A stretch of 35,786 nucleotides of DNA from Enterococcus rivorum (GCF_001742285.1 NZ_MIEK01000031.1:1-35786); one strand, 5' to 3'; counted from the first letter of the stretch, positions 1 through 9,465 are shown. Translations and numbers: made by a program. The notes: a model not told the origin generated them from the letters alone.

Positions 1-415
1 ATCGCCCTGTCTCTTTCAAACGATACAGTAGAAGAAAAGACAAAGGTGGCTTTGTACGAGATTTCAAAGTGTATGAATGTGAAGATTGCCGGGAATGCCC
101 TGTTCGTAGCCAATGTACCAGAGCTACGAGTGGAAAGAATCGGCAGATTCTCGTGAACAATTCATGGCGTTATTTTAAAGCAGAATGTAAGAAGAAGCTT
201 TTGGATGAGGTTACAGGAACGATTTATCGGAGACAAAAAATCGAAGTTGAACCTGTGTTCGGGTATCTAAAGGCTCATTTGGCGTTGGCTTAGCGCTTAT
301 GGCACTAAATTTAAGAAAATTAGGAAAACATATGGAGCGAAAAGCTCTTTCAAAAGAAAAAACAGAGACGATTTTGATAATAATAGTCAAAATCGTCTCT
401 GTTTTCTATAAATAG
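1..415 (+). pseudogene. IS1182-type transposase, 3' remnant with internal deletion
   Basis: The reading frame is open from the window edge and encodes the cysteine-rich and C-terminal part of an IS1182-type DDE transposase: a CxxC..CP..SQC cluster, then a RRQKIEVEPVFGYLKAHL-like stretch. The frame stops at 291-293. The expected C-terminal tail (GVGLALMALNLRKLGK-like) continues in another frame from about 281 to a stop at 413-415, so roughly 15 codons of the usual region between the two parts are missing and the frame is shifted. This is a dead copy. The 5' part lies outside the window. Family assignment rests on motif recall; the deletion and frameshift are visible directly. Confidence 0.75.
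361..403. terminator. 17-bp perfect stem-loop at the end of the transposase remnant
   Basis: Arms 361-377 and 387-403 are perfectly complementary (17 bp) around a 9-base loop, with A-rich and T-rich flanks. It overlaps the shifted tail of the transposase and probably ends transcripts coming from the IS. Confidence 0.6.
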
Positions 416-420
416 TAGTT

Positions 421-435
421 TATTGTCCCACTCTC
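421..435 (-). repeat. 15-bp motif, left copy (inverted relative to the right edge)
   Basis: TATTGTCCCACTCTC here is the exact reverse complement of GAGAGTGGGACAATA at 35690-35704. It lies just after the transposase remnant, where an IS right end would be. It may be an IS terminal inverted repeat, or a dispersed terminator-associated motif of the kind seen in enterococcal intergenic regions. Confidence 0.5.
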
Positions 436-581
436 CTTTTTTATTTTATAGTATTTTTTTGAGCAGAGGACCTGTGAAATATAAAGCAGCATTTAAAAAA
501 CACATTCTAGTTAACATAATATACATTATACAAAGTAGTTCTAAAAGCATTTAAAATTAAGCTAACTGAGATCATGGATTA

Positions 582-1190
582 TCAATCGCATGTTGTCTTG
601 GTTCTAGTTTCTAATGTAATCAACTGCTCTTTGGTTGTTCTTTTATTTGATAAATGTGGTAGCTGATTTATCGAAAAATAATCCATATTAGAAGTCTCAT
701 TGTTTTTTGCAAACGAACCTTCCATTACTGAACATTCAAAAACAAGTTTGTAGTATTGAAAAAGCTGAGGAGCATCCTTTTGCAAATTTGTATCAAAAAT
801 TGCTATTAACTCTGCTGAGGAAACCGATAAACCAGTTTCTTCTAATACTTCTTTGACGATGTTTTCTTTAGGTGTCAGCCCAATTTCTGCAAAACCACCT
901 GGTAAAGACCATTCTTTAGTTTTTAAATCTTCTACTAATAATATTTTGTTATTCTTTTTTATAAAGGCGCGAACATCTATTTTGGGTGTAGGATAGCCTT
1001 CTCCAATATCAAACAATTTTCTAATTGGCTCAATTGGTTCTTTCCCCACTTTACTAATTAAATCCAGAGAAACCGCTTTAATTTCATCATACCGTTCTTT
1101 ATCAAATACGTCCTTCTCATATAGGAGACCCGTTTCAGCTATTGCCAATAGTCTTCTGAAATTTTCTAAGTACGAAAAATCTGATACCAT
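582..1190 (-). CDS. Nudix hydrolase with Nudix_N domain
   Basis: This is a Nudix-family hydrolase, probably acting on a nucleoside diphosphate linked to another moiety; the substrate cannot be told from sequence. The N-terminal part (FRRLLAIAETGLLYEKDVFDKERYDEI) looks like the Nudix_N helical domain that precedes this subfamily's catalytic domain. The catalytic box is G-FAEIG-L-TPKENIV-KE-VL-EE-T-G-L. It keeps the REUxEE core as KEVLEE, but the usual first glutamate (GX5E) is leucine and the arginine is lysine. An upstream in-frame start at 1271 exists. I prefer the ATG at 1188-1190 because it is preceded by GGGAG at about 10 bases and because homologous domains begin there. It stands alone between the IS remnant and the nucleosidase. 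Confidence 0.8.
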   Translation of the reverse strand: MVSDFSYLENFRRLLAIAETGLLYEKDVFDKERYDEIKAVSLDLISKVGKEPIEPIRKLFDIGEGYPTPKIDVRAFIKKNNKILLVEDLKTKEWSLPGGFAEIGLTPKENIVKEVLEETGLSVSSAELIAIFDTNLQKDAPQLFQYYKLVFECSVMEGSFAKNNETSNMDYFSINQLPHLSNKRTTKEQLITLETRTKTTCD

Positions 1191-1389
1191 CTCTTTTGCA
1201 CTCCCATCTATTTTTATATATAAGCAATAAACACACTTAAAACATTCCTTAGTTGATCTATTTCTGGACAAAATCAGCAGACTTCTGAAATGTATGTCAG
1301 ATTATTTTTTTACTTATACTTATCTTTGTCCTTCTTCGTTTCACTTCTTGATACATTCTCAAGCTAATTCAATATTTTATTTGATTGGA

Positions 1390-2055
1390 CTAACTAAATT
1401 TTCTTAGTAGTTTAATTACAAGTCGAACGATTGTATTAGATATTTCTTCTTGTAAATCTTCTCCTGTATAAGCTGCTTGCTCATCAGCATTATCGCATAT
1501 TCCTCTTATTCCTATAAACCGAATATCATTTAGATAGCAACACTGTGCAATTGCTGCTGATTCCATATCCACTGCGCAAATGTCGAAGTCTTTATAAAGT
1601 CTTTCTTTTTGTTCTTTATCGGCAACAAACCCCTCTCCTGTTCCGAATATCCCTTGTTTAATTAAAGGGTCAATCTCCAACAACAATTCTAGTACTTTAT
1701 TGTCACAGTCGTAATATAGCTTATTTGGAAATGTGTTCTCTGATTGCTTTCTCCGAACATCATAATGACAATACTTAGAACCGATATAAATATCAAAAAT
1801 CTGACTATTTGGCTCAATTCCCCCTGAAACACCAACGTTGAATACTATATCAAGTTCATATTGACTTATTAGTTGTTGTGTATAAACGGTTGCATTGACT
1901 TTCCCTCTGCCAGTACAAACAAGAATTAAAGTATGCTGTTGATAATGACAAGTATAAATAGTATTTTTATTTCTAATTTCATATTTATCTATTGAAAAAG
2001 ATTCAAGAAAGGGATTTAATTCATTATCCATCGCTGCAACTAAACCAATTATCAT
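1390..2055 (-). CDS. MTA/SAH nucleosidase-like protein (PNP/UDP phosphorylase family)
   Basis: A 221-residue protein of the purine nucleoside phosphorylase fold, closest in layout to 5'-methylthioadenosine/S-adenosylhomocysteine nucleosidase. That enzyme splits adenine from MTA and SAH in methionine salvage and methyl-group recycling. Visible landmarks are Glu12 in the N-terminal AAMDNEL, the NVGVSGGI phosphorylase-type loop, Glu165 in AVDMESAAIA and Asp188 in RGICDNAD, which match the family's catalytic residues. The sequence is diverged from the housekeeping MtnN, so another nucleoside substrate is possible. AAGGGGAA lies 6 bases before the ATG and supports this start. It is a single gene with its own upstream spacer. 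Confidence 0.75.
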   Translation of the reverse strand: MIIGLVAAMDNELNPFLESFSIDKYEIRNKNTIYTCHYQQHTLILVCTGRGKVNATVYTQQLISQYELDIVFNVGVSGGIEPNSQIFDIYIGSKYCHYDVRRKQSENTFPNKLYYDCDNKVLELLLEIDPLIKQGIFGTGEGFVADKEQKERLYKDFDICAVDMESAAIAQCCYLNDIRFIGIRGICDNADEQAAYTGEDLQEEISNTIVRLVIKLLRKFS

Positions 2056-2189
2056 GTTTGTTCCCCTTTCTTATCATTATCTATTTCAAATAAAATAAAT
2101 TAGTTTACATAATTTTTTTATGGTAACCTTATGTTGAAATTATTAGCACTTACTTGCTTGAAAAACTAAAAATCAAGATAATCTTTAAA

Positions 2190-2783
2190 TTAGCTCTTTG
2201 CTCTCAATTTTTTTATTCCAAAAGCAACAATAACGAAACCAACGATGAAGTTCATTGCTTGTATTGCGCTGCTACTTAAAAAATGAGAGGTAAGTGTTCC
2301 AAAAAAACTAATCAGCGATAAAAAGAATAACGTTGCTAAAATACAACCGAAAGAAAAGATAGTCACTTCTTTTTTGTCCCAGTCATTTTCTGCACATTCA
2401 ACACCGAAAAAACTACTCCAAAATAGAATTGTTAGCGGATTAGAAATAGTTAATAGAAATCCCCGCATGAAAAAATTCACTTGCTCTTTTTCAATTACTT
2501 GGATAGTTTTGAATGAATTATAAATAGTCATACAGCCAAAAATAATCAATATAGCACTTGCTAATTTGGTAAATACATTTTTTAAAGTAGCATTTTCTAG
2601 TATCTTCCCTATTCCAAACAAAGATAAAATGATAAATAGACTATCAGCTAAAGTCACTGCTAATGCTATTTGAAGACCTTTTTCCATGCCGTACGTATTG
2701 GATATTTGAAATGTGTATAAGCAAACGGGACCAATCGCTAATTGAAGAATCATCCCGTATCTAAAGCCTTTAAAAAGTAGCAT
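2190..2783 (-). CDS. LysE/RhtB-family amino-acid exporter
   Basis: A 197-residue integral membrane protein with about six hydrophobic segments. The first has the family signature MILQLAIGPVCLYTF, and a second motif, LLTISNPLTILFW, sits near residues 110-122, both typical of LysE/RhtB transporters that export amino acids or related small molecules. Cargo cannot be assigned. An AACTGGGGGAA-type ribosome site precedes the ATG. It is monocistronic, separated from the nucleosidase by about 130 bp and from the surface protein by a terminator. Confidence 0.85.
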   Translation of the reverse strand: MLLFKGFRYGMILQLAIGPVCLYTFQISNTYGMEKGLQIALAVTLADSLFIILSLFGIGKILENATLKNVFTKLASAILIIFGCMTIYNSFKTIQVIEKEQVNFFMRGFLLTISNPLTILFWSSFFGVECAENDWDKKEVTIFSFGCILATLFFLSLISFFGTLTSHFLSSSAIQAMNFIVGFVIVAFGIKKLRAKS

Positions 2784-2910
2784 GTATCTTTTCCCCCAGT
2801 TAAACTTATGTGTTATTTTTAATTATAAACTAGTAGCTAACCTTTGTGAATATTTTTTAATATACGAATAGTCTCATCTAAAAGTAAAAGATGGATAGAA
2901 CAAAACCAAA

Positions 2911-2953
2911 AAGAGGATGAGCAAAACTGAAAATCAGTTTTGTTCATCCTCTT
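2911..2953 (-). terminator. Terminator of the LPxTG surface protein gene
   Basis: A 20-bp stem (2911-2930 with 2934-2953, one wobble) with a 3-base loop, followed on the minus strand by a T-rich run. It lies about 90 bp past the stop codon of the LPxTG gene. Confidence 0.8.
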
Positions 2954-3044
2954 AAATCCGAATAAACGGTGATCAAAAGTCTAGGTTTTCAGAAATTTCT
3001 CGCCCAAAAACGACGTTTGTCTCAACTTCTTTTGTCAGGTACTC

Positions 3045-5009
3045 TTATTTCTTTTTTCGAAGCCAGTATACAAAAGCTCCAATTGCAACCAGAATACCTC
3101 CGATTAGTAAATAAATTGAATTTACTTGCTCACCTGTGTTAGGAAGCTTCTTGCTATTAGGCTCATCAGTACTCGCTTGACTTGATTGACCATTAGGGAA
3201 TGAACCCATACTGGAGCTAGAAGTCGTTGAATCAGTTATTTTTTTCGCTTTATTTTCTGAACTAGAATTTGTCTCTGAAGATTCCGGTTGCGTTGAACTT
3301 CCGGTTGACTCATCATTTTTTTCATAGATAAAAGTGACGTCTTGCGGATTTTTTTTATAAATACCGTCTAGCTCTCCCTTTATATCTTTCAATGTATAGC
3401 CAGAGATTGCTGGATTCTTTTCAACTTGATACGTGTCCCCCACTATTCCAGAAAGAACGGTAGAATCCTTTATTTTCTTTCCTTCTTTCGTTTCAAAATG
3501 AACAGAAACCGTTCCAATATCTTCTGAATATTTCTCTTTTTCATAAATAAATGTAATCTCTTGAGTTTCAGTTGTGAAAACACCAGTAGGACTTCCAATG
3601 GTTTCCTTTAATGTATAGCCACCAATTTCTTTAGGGGTAACTTCAAAAGAAGAACCGAGAACACCACCGACAAGCGCTTCTGAAGGCATTATCTCTTTAC
3701 CATCAACATCTTTGAAATTAACAACTACCGAAGCTCCTACTTCTGGCTTATCAGAAACCTCAAAAGAATGTAGGTAAGTTCCTGATGAAATTGCATAAAA
3801 AACATATCCGTCTGGTTGAGCATAAGTTCCTGCTGCGTTATTTAAACGCGCATTGTATTTGAAACTGTTTATTTGGTTGAACTCTTCTTCAGTCATATTT
3901 AAGACTGTTATTCCTTCTTCTGATATCGATAATCGATCTGAAGAAAGTTGGGTACCGTTTAAATCAAAATAAGTATTACTTTGAGAATTAGAGGTAGAAA
4001 AAGGTGGTACATAACCATCAAAGTTAGTCATCCGATTTGGCATCATTGAGAACGGTAAAAATAGGGTTTGTTTTTCAGCATCAAATTGTAGTTTCGATCG
4101 ATTAATTGTTGTTGAGGCATCTAATCGTCCAGTATTTTGCCCAAAAGCAGCCAAGTTGTTTAAAACTGGAAACTCATTGATAACAGTAAAATCAGTCACG
4201 CCGCAAAATTGAATGAATAACGTTTTCAAGTTAGGCAGATTTTTTAATGGTTCTATCGTTGTAATAGCCATGATAGAATCCAAATTAATGTAATCTACTG
4301 ATTGTGCTGCAGCTAATTTGGGCAAAACATCATTATCGACACTTGAACCTGACAAAGAGATTGTTTTAATATTTGGACTATTGCTTAAATCCGGAAAATT
4401 AGCACTTGTTACGTTTTTTGCTTGAAGATATAAATAACCTAGAGCAGGTAACTTTTCCAGGACACTTAAATCAGAAACATTATTGGTTCCCATGTTAATG
4501 GAAGTAAGGTTTATTGCATATTCTAATCCAGAAAGACTACTTAATTGAGCTGTTGATGCATCATATAGCGGCAAATAAGTTAATTTCTCCATATCAGCTT
4601 TTGTTAAGTCACTTCCAGCTGGTAAGCCTAGAGCGCTAGTAATTGCTTGCTTCAAAATTGGGTCTCCAAACGTCACTACCTCTTGATTAGTTTGGGTAGC
4701 TACTTGTTTAGGTTCGGCGGCGATAACTGGCTCTTCTTCTGTAGTAGAAATAGTTGACTCTGACGTAGTTGATGTCTCATTGTCAGTCGATTCACTTGGT
4801 ATGTCTGATTCAGAGCTATCAACAGTTTCAGTTGTAGAGTCTTCCGTCATGCTTAGTGCTTCTTGAGAAACGCTTTGCTCCGTTTCACTAGTTGTTTCTT
4901 CTGCTAAAGCAAGTGAACTTGAGAGTAACGTCGGTGCTAAAAGAGTTATAATAGAGAGTGAATAAACTACTTTTTTACTCTTATCCAAAATATGATTTGT
5001 TTTTTTCAA
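3045..5009 (-). CDS. LPxTG-anchored surface protein with LRR region and two MucBP domains
   Basis: A cell-wall-anchored surface protein, probably an adhesin that binds host or mucosal ligands. I place the start at a TTG (5007-5009) because AAGGGGG lies 6 bases before it and the protein then begins with a good signal peptide (KK-rich start, hydrophobic core, cleavage near LALA-EE at about residue 36); the frame is open 15 codons further up without a ribosome site. Order in the 654-residue protein: signal peptide; Ser/Thr/Glu-rich stalk (about 37-105); internalin-like leucine-rich region (about 110-320); a less defined middle domain; two 66-residue MucBP repeats (426-491 and 499-564), both ending in TFIYEK; Ser/Thr-rich wall spanner; LPNTG at 622-626 followed by a hydrophobic segment and RKKK. 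Anchoring by sortase A is inferred from this tail. Ligand unknown. Confidence 0.88.
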   Translation of the reverse strand: MKKTNHILDKSKKVVYSLSIITLLAPTLLSSSLALAEETTSETEQSVSQEALSMTEDSTTETVDSSESDIPSESTDNETSTTSESTISTTEEEPVIAAEPKQVATQTNQEVVTFGDPILKQAITSALGLPAGSDLTKADMEKLTYLPLYDASTAQLSSLSGLEYAINLTSINMGTNNVSDLSVLEKLPALGYLYLQAKNVTSANFPDLSNSPNIKTISLSGSSVDNDVLPKLAAAQSVDYINLDSIMAITTIEPLKNLPNLKTLFIQFCGVTDFTVINEFPVLNNLAAFGQNTGRLDASTTINRSKLQFDAEKQTLFLPFSMMPNRMTNFDGYVPPFSTSNSQSNTYFDLNGTQLSSDRLSISEEGITVLNMTEEEFNQINSFKYNARLNNAAGTYAQPDGYVFYAISSGTYLHSFEVSDKPEVGASVVVNFKDVDGKEIMPSEALVGGVLGSSFEVTPKEIGGYTLKETIGSPTGVFTTETQEITFIYEKEKYSEDIGTVSVHFETKEGKKIKDSTVLSGIVGDTYQVEKNPAISGYTLKDIKGELDGIYKKNPQDVTFIYEKNDESTGSSTQPESSETNSSSENKAKKITDSTTSSSSMGSFPNGQSSQASTDEPNSKKLPNTGEQVNSIYLLIGGILVAIGAFVYWLRKKK

Positions 5010-5186
5010 GTATATCCCCCTTAAATATGTACTGATTCTCCATAAAAATAACAACTAGAAACAAATATCATTTCTTCATAATGTTATTTTATCATATTTC
5101 GCATATAAAAAACCTGAAAAAAAGATAAAAAAAGGATATTTTAAACAAAATTAAATATTTAAAGAGATATTGATTGGATAATCCAC

Positions 5187-5678
5187 TTAAATAAATGATA
5201 AAAAACTATTCTCCCAGATAGATTCATGATGATTGATAATCGTTTCAGCGTTTAATATTCCGCTATCTAAAGTTGTACAAGTCCCTTTTTGCATTGAACA
5301 ACTGTAACCTAAACCATGTGCCATCCGAATAGTTGTATCAACACAATATTCCGTTTGTGCCCCACAAAATTCTAGTTCACTAATGGATAATTTAGCGAGT
5401 GTTTCCTGCAATGTTGTATCATAAAATGAATTTGCATGTGTTTTACTAATAAAATAGTCTGAATCTATAGCATCAATGGTATCAAACAATTGCCAGTTGT
5501 AACTTCCTTTAATCAGTACACTGTTTTCATGCTGAATAAAAATGATTGGAAAGTTATTCTTTCGATGAAACTGGATTCTTTTATTAATTTTCTCTATAAT
5601 TAACGCCTTTTCATATAGTTTTTTACCAGTGGATTCTAAACCATTTTGCATATCAATTATAATTATTGCTCGCTTCAT
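5187..5678 (-). CDS. Isochorismatase-like cysteine hydrolase
   Basis: A small hydrolase of the isochorismatase/nicotinamidase superfamily. The catalytic triad is visible as Asp9 (IIIIDMQNG), Lys79 (ISKTHANSF) and Cys112 (GAQTEYCVDTT). Members act on amides or isochorismate-like substrates; this one lacks features that would identify nicotinamidase, so no substrate is assigned. The start is set at the ATG at 5676-5678 because AAAGGGGAG ends about 6 bases before it; the ATG seven codons upstream contains that ribosome site inside its own reading frame. It follows YitT on the same strand with a likely terminator between. Confidence 0.82.
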   Translation of the reverse strand: MKRAIIIIDMQNGLESTGKKLYEKALIIEKINKRIQFHRKNNFPIIFIQHENSVLIKGSYNWQLFDTIDAIDSDYFISKTHANSFYDTTLQETLAKLSISELEFCGAQTEYCVDTTIRMAHGLGYSCSMQKGTCTTLDSGILNAETIINHHESIWENSFLSFI

Positions 5679-5712
5679 TATTCTCTCCCCTTTATTCAAT
5701 ATTTATATAAAA

Positions 5713-5740
5713 AAAACATATCTTCAAAAAAATATGTTTT
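5713..5740 (-). terminator. Short terminator after yitT-like gene
   Basis: Arms AAAACATAT and ATATGTTTT (5713-5721 / 5732-5740) followed on the minus strand by a run of Ts. It sits between the YitT gene stop and the hydrolase start. Confidence 0.5.
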
Positions 5741-5752
5741 AAGTGTTGAAGG

Positions 5753-6619
5753 CTACTCCATAAAATCAATTACTTTCTTTATGCTGAAGCCTCTACCAAA
5801 TACTTCACTAGCATTCATAGAAACAATAAATGCATGCTCATCTATTTCTAAAAGATTCTCCTTTAACTGAGCAAAGTCCTTTTCTTTAATGACAGTCATT
5901 AATAACATGCTTTTCCCTCTTTGATAACCACCTTCAATGGGGATCATAGTGACTCCTTTATCTAGTTGCTCCAATATATCTTTTTTCATTTCTTCAAATT
6001 TAGGCGAAATAATCAATACATTTTTTGAACGAACCAAACCAACTTGTAAAGCGTCTACTACTCTACCAATTACAAATAAGCAAATAAGAGAGTACAGAAT
6101 TGTATCTATATTAAAAGCGAAAAGAGCCGATAAAATCACTAATCCATCGACAAATAAGATCGATATACCTAACGGAATTTTAAAATATTTATTTACAATT
6201 TGAGAAATGATTGCTGTTCCGCCGGTCGAAGCTTTCCCTCTGAACACTAGACCTAATCCTGCACCAGTTAAAATTCCTCCAAAAATTGCAGCCAATAATA
6301 AATTCGTAGTAAAAACTGGAAAGTCCGTTGTAATCCCTACAAAAAATGGATAGATTAAACTACCATAGATTGTTTTAAACCCTACTTCTTTCCCTAGTAA
6401 TAAAAAGCATAACACTAACAATGGGATGTTAATGACATATAGAACTAACGCTGGGCTGGTTCCAAATAAATGGTGAATTACTATACTAATTCCATTCGCT
6501 CCTCCAGCTACTATAGAGTTGGGTAATAAAATAGAGTTAATAGATATTGCCAGTAAAAAAGAGCCAATGGTCACAAATAGGCCATCTTTAAATAGTTTTT
6601 GATAATAATTTTTTTGCAT
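5753..6619 (-). CDS. YitT-family membrane protein (DUF161 + DUF2179)
   Basis: A 288-residue protein with about five to six transmembrane segments in residues 10-210 followed by a soluble C-terminal DUF2179 domain (about 220-275: GVTMIPIEGGYQRGKSMLLMTVI). The first membrane segment carries the family pattern SILLPNSIVAGGANGISIV. YitT proteins are widespread in Firmicutes; their function is not firmly known. AATGGAGAAG precedes the ATG. It is transcribed after metA on the same strand, but a 137-bp spacer separates them. Confidence 0.88.
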   Translation of the reverse strand: MQKNYYQKLFKDGLFVTIGSFLLAISINSILLPNSIVAGGANGISIVIHHLFGTSPALVLYVINIPLLVLCFLLLGKEVGFKTIYGSLIYPFFVGITTDFPVFTTNLLLAAIFGGILTGAGLGLVFRGKASTGGTAIISQIVNKYFKIPLGISILFVDGLVILSALFAFNIDTILYSLICLFVIGRVVDALQVGLVRSKNVLIISPKFEEMKKDILEQLDKGVTMIPIEGGYQRGKSMLLMTVIKEKDFAQLKENLLEIDEHAFIVSMNASEVFGRGFSIKKVIDFME

Positions 6620-6756
6620 TGTTACTTCTCCATTCTAAAAAATATACCTTTGTTATACTAACATGAATTTAGTATTTATGGAATGTAATTTTCTATATTT
6701 TTCAGAAACAAGAAGATGGATTTCTTCGACGATAGAAATTTTAAGAATAAGTTTTT

Positions 6757-7680
6757 CTATTCGCTTAATAACTCAGACAAATTATAGGGTGTATTTTGAT
6801 AAACTGCATAGTTCAACCAGTTACTAAATAATAATGACGCTGCCATATGCCAACGTAGCTTAGGAATTTTAGAGGTATCATCTTTGGGAAAATAATTACT
6901 TGGAGTTTCTGTTTTTATCCCTTTTTTCATATCTCTTTCGAATTCTTGCTGAAGGGTATCTCGATCATATTCAAGATGGCCCATCGCATAAAAAGCCCGG
7001 TGATTTTTATTTCCAACGAGAAATAGACCTGCTTCTTCCGATTCAGCCAACACTTCTAATTCATCAATTTTTTGGATATCACTTTTCTTAACTTCGGTAT
7101 AACGAGAATGTGGTGCCAAAAAACAATCGTCAAACCCTTTCAAAATACTCCAAGTCGGAGACAATACCTCATGAGAATAAATCCCAGATAGTTTTTCTGT
7201 CAATAAATATTTTTCAATATTGTGATGATAATATAAGCCTGCTTGCGCTCCCCAACAAATATGGAAAGTTGAAAAGACATGCGTTTTACTCCAACGGAAA
7301 ATCATTTCTAACTCTGACCAATAGTCTACTTCTTCAAACGGCATTTGTTCAATTGGTGCACCCGTAATAATTAGACCATCATAAAATTTTTCTTTTACCT
7401 CTTCAAATTCATGATAAAATCGGTTCAAATGTTCATTTGAGGTGTTTTTAGTCTCATGAGTACTAGCATGTAGAAATTCTACATTGATCTGTAATGGTGT
7501 ATTACTTAACAATCTTAAGAGTTGAACCTCAGTCTCATTCTTTTTTGGCATTAAATTCAAAATTAATATCTCTAAAGGGCGAATATCTTGGCGCATTGCA
7601 CGATCTTCGTCCATAACAAAAATTTTCTCTTTTTCTAATACTTTAATTGCTGGTAATTCTTTAGGTACACGAATCGGCAT
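6757..7680 (-). CDS. metA: Homoserine O-acetyltransferase (MetA-type)
   Basis: Activates homoserine by acylation, an early step of methionine synthesis in the cytosol. The 307-residue length and landmarks match the MetA family: nucleophile Cys142 (FHICWGAQ), His235 and Glu237 (MGHLEYD). Residue 111 is glutamate (ITGAPIE). In this family Glu111 has been tied to acetyl-CoA use and Gly111 to succinyl-CoA use, so acetyltransferase is the better name although databases often call it homoserine O-succinyltransferase. A GGGAGG ribosome site lies 7 bases before the ATG. I saw no SAM or T-box type leader in the upstream 120 bp. Confidence 0.93.
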   Translation of the reverse strand: MPIRVPKELPAIKVLEKEKIFVMDEDRAMRQDIRPLEILILNLMPKKNETEVQLLRLLSNTPLQINVEFLHASTHETKNTSNEHLNRFYHEFEEVKEKFYDGLIITGAPIEQMPFEEVDYWSELEMIFRWSKTHVFSTFHICWGAQAGLYYHHNIEKYLLTEKLSGIYSHEVLSPTWSILKGFDDCFLAPHSRYTEVKKSDIQKIDELEVLAESEEAGLFLVGNKNHRAFYAMGHLEYDRDTLQQEFERDMKKGIKTETPSNYFPKDDTSKIPKLRWHMAASLLFSNWLNYAVYQNTPYNLSELLSE

Positions 7681-7805
7681 GCAATTTCCTCCCTTTCAAA
7701 GTTCTTTCTTATTCATTTTACGATAAAAAGGAGCAGAAAGAAAGATACAACTTGAAATTTTGAATGGCTATTATTTTAATGTTCATTCAGAATCGAAAAA
7801 AATTA

Positions 7806-7837
7806 AAAAAGACTGAATCCGAAGATTCAATCTTTTT
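7806..7837 (-). terminator. nox terminator
   Basis: A 14-bp stem (7806-7819 / 7824-7837) with a TTCG loop on the minus strand and a T run, 25 bp after the nox stop. Confidence 0.88.
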
Positions 7838-7861
7838 GCTTTTCGCATACATATAAATAAA

Positions 7862-9214
7862 TTATGCTTTTTCGTTTATATCCTTTAAAGCAGCTTGCGC
7901 TAATAGATTCAAGTAATTCCAAGGACGATCAAAGTGAGGCTGGAAGAAGAAGTCAGATATAGCTAAATCTTCAACAGTCATTTGATTTTGGACTGCAAGA
8001 GATAATGTGTTTGCAGATTGCGTAATATCATACTTAGACATTAATTGTCCACCAACAATTCTATTTGTACCTTTTTCATAAACTAATTCCATCATTACAT
8101 TTTCAGTTGTTGGCATAAATTCTGGACGATAGTTATCCTCAAATAATGTCGCATCTGCTTCAACATTGTTTAATTTTGCACTTTCAACAGTTAAACCTGT
8201 TGAACCGATTTTCCACCCGAATAAGTATAAACCAGAAGTTCCTTGTGTTCCACGGTAAGCCAATTTGCTTTCAGTTAAGTTGTAACCTACTAACATCCCT
8301 TGACGAACTGCATTTGTTGCTAATGGAATATAGTTATTTGTTTGACTAGGATTATAATGTACGACTGCACTGTCTCCTGCCGCTAAAATATCTGGGTTGC
8401 TAGATCTCATATACTTATCAACAATGATTGCTCCGTTTGGTAGCATATCTACTTTGTCTTTAAGCAATACTGTGTTTGGACTAAAACCAACACACATAAT
8501 AACCATATCTGCATCAAATTCTTTGCTAGGAGTAATTACCTTATTCACATTCCCATTTGCATCTGCTTTAAATTCTTGAACATTTTCACCTAAAGCAATA
8601 GTCACACCACGATCAGCTAATTCCTTTTCAAGAACATCGGTAAATGGTTTATCAAGATATTTATTTAGAATACGATCTAATCCGTCGATCAGAGTTACTT
8701 CTTTGCCAGACTCAACAAAAGCTTCCACCAATTCAATTCCAATATAGCCACCGCCAACTACAACGACTTTTTTCGCTGTTTTCGCTTTTTCGATGATAAC
8801 ATTGGCTTGATTATAATTTTTACATAGTAAAATGTTATTTGAATTAATTCCTGTAATTGGAGGTACAATTGGCCAAGAACCAGTAGTCATTACTAATTTA
8901 TCGTAAGAAGTGGTTTCTTCTTTCCCACTTTTTAAATCTTTAGCAGTTATTGTTTTTTGGATGACGTCAATATTTTCAACCTCATGCTCCATTTTAACAG
9001 TAGCACCTAAAGAAGCTAATTCTTCTGGACTTGAATAGAACAATTCAGAGGCATTTTTTACTACACCTCCAACATACAACGCAATTCCACATGATAAGAA
9101 TGAGACATTGTCATTTCTTTCATATACAGTCACCTCTGCATTTGGATGATTTGATAAAATACTTTTTACTGCTGCTGTTCCAGCATGGGTACATCCTACA
9201 ACTACAACTTTCAT
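7862..9214 (-). CDS. nox: NADH oxidase, H2O-forming
   Basis: Flavoprotein of the pyridine nucleotide-disulfide reductase family that reduces O2 to water with NADH, regenerating NAD+ and removing oxygen. Visible features: N-terminal FAD Rossmann motif, the single redox cysteine Cys42 in SFLSCGIALY, the NAD-binding VVVVGGGYIGIEL near residues 150-165, a second FAD motif (DILAAGDSAVV) and the C-terminal dimerisation domain ending in DFFFQPHFDRPWNYLN. It closely resembles, from memory, the well known enterococcal Nox. The start is the ATG at 9212-9214, which has GAAGGGA about 7 bases upstream; the frame is open 12 codons further without a ribosome site. Three TTGTGA-like half-sites upstream (9292-9298, 9320-9327, 9341-9348) could relate to redox control. 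Confidence 0.95.
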   Translation of the reverse strand: MKVVVVGCTHAGTAAVKSILSNHPNAEVTVYERNDNVSFLSCGIALYVGGVVKNASELFYSSPEELASLGATVKMEHEVENIDVIQKTITAKDLKSGKEETTSYDKLVMTTGSWPIVPPITGINSNNILLCKNYNQANVIIEKAKTAKKVVVVGGGYIGIELVEAFVESGKEVTLIDGLDRILNKYLDKPFTDVLEKELADRGVTIALGENVQEFKADANGNVNKVITPSKEFDADMVIMCVGFSPNTVLLKDKVDMLPNGAIIVDKYMRSSNPDILAAGDSAVVHYNPSQTNNYIPLATNAVRQGMLVGYNLTESKLAYRGTQGTSGLYLFGWKIGSTGLTVESAKLNNVEADATLFEDNYRPEFMPTTENVMMELVYEKGTNRIVGGQLMSKYDITQSANTLSLAVQNQMTVEDLAISDFFFQPHFDRPWNYLNLLAQAALKDINEKA

Positions 9215-9424
9215 TTGTAAATCCCTTCTTTCATATCTTTTTATTGCCAATTTGTCAAATAATATCCATTGGCCTACTAGAAATATATCAAATCACAAGC
9301 TCAGATTCGATATTTATGCTTGTGAAATGCAAACTTATTTTTTCACAAAGTTTAACATTTTTGGCAATTAATAAGAATAATAATGAATAATACCCTCTAT
9401 CAATACTTATATAGAGAGAAAAAA

Positions 9425-9450
9425 AGCTAAGGAAGTTAAATTCCTTAGCT
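9425..9450 (-). terminator. Terminator of the perR-ridA unit
   Basis: A 10-bp perfect stem (9425-9434 / 9441-9450) with a 6-base loop, followed on the minus strand by a T run, 15 bp after the ridA stop. Confidence 0.88.
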
Positions 9451-9465
9451 TGTGAAATCTATTTT

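Noticed and set aside
7681-7805. Riboswitch or T-box leader before metA
   Set aside because: I found no conserved core or terminator/antiterminator pair in this short spacer.
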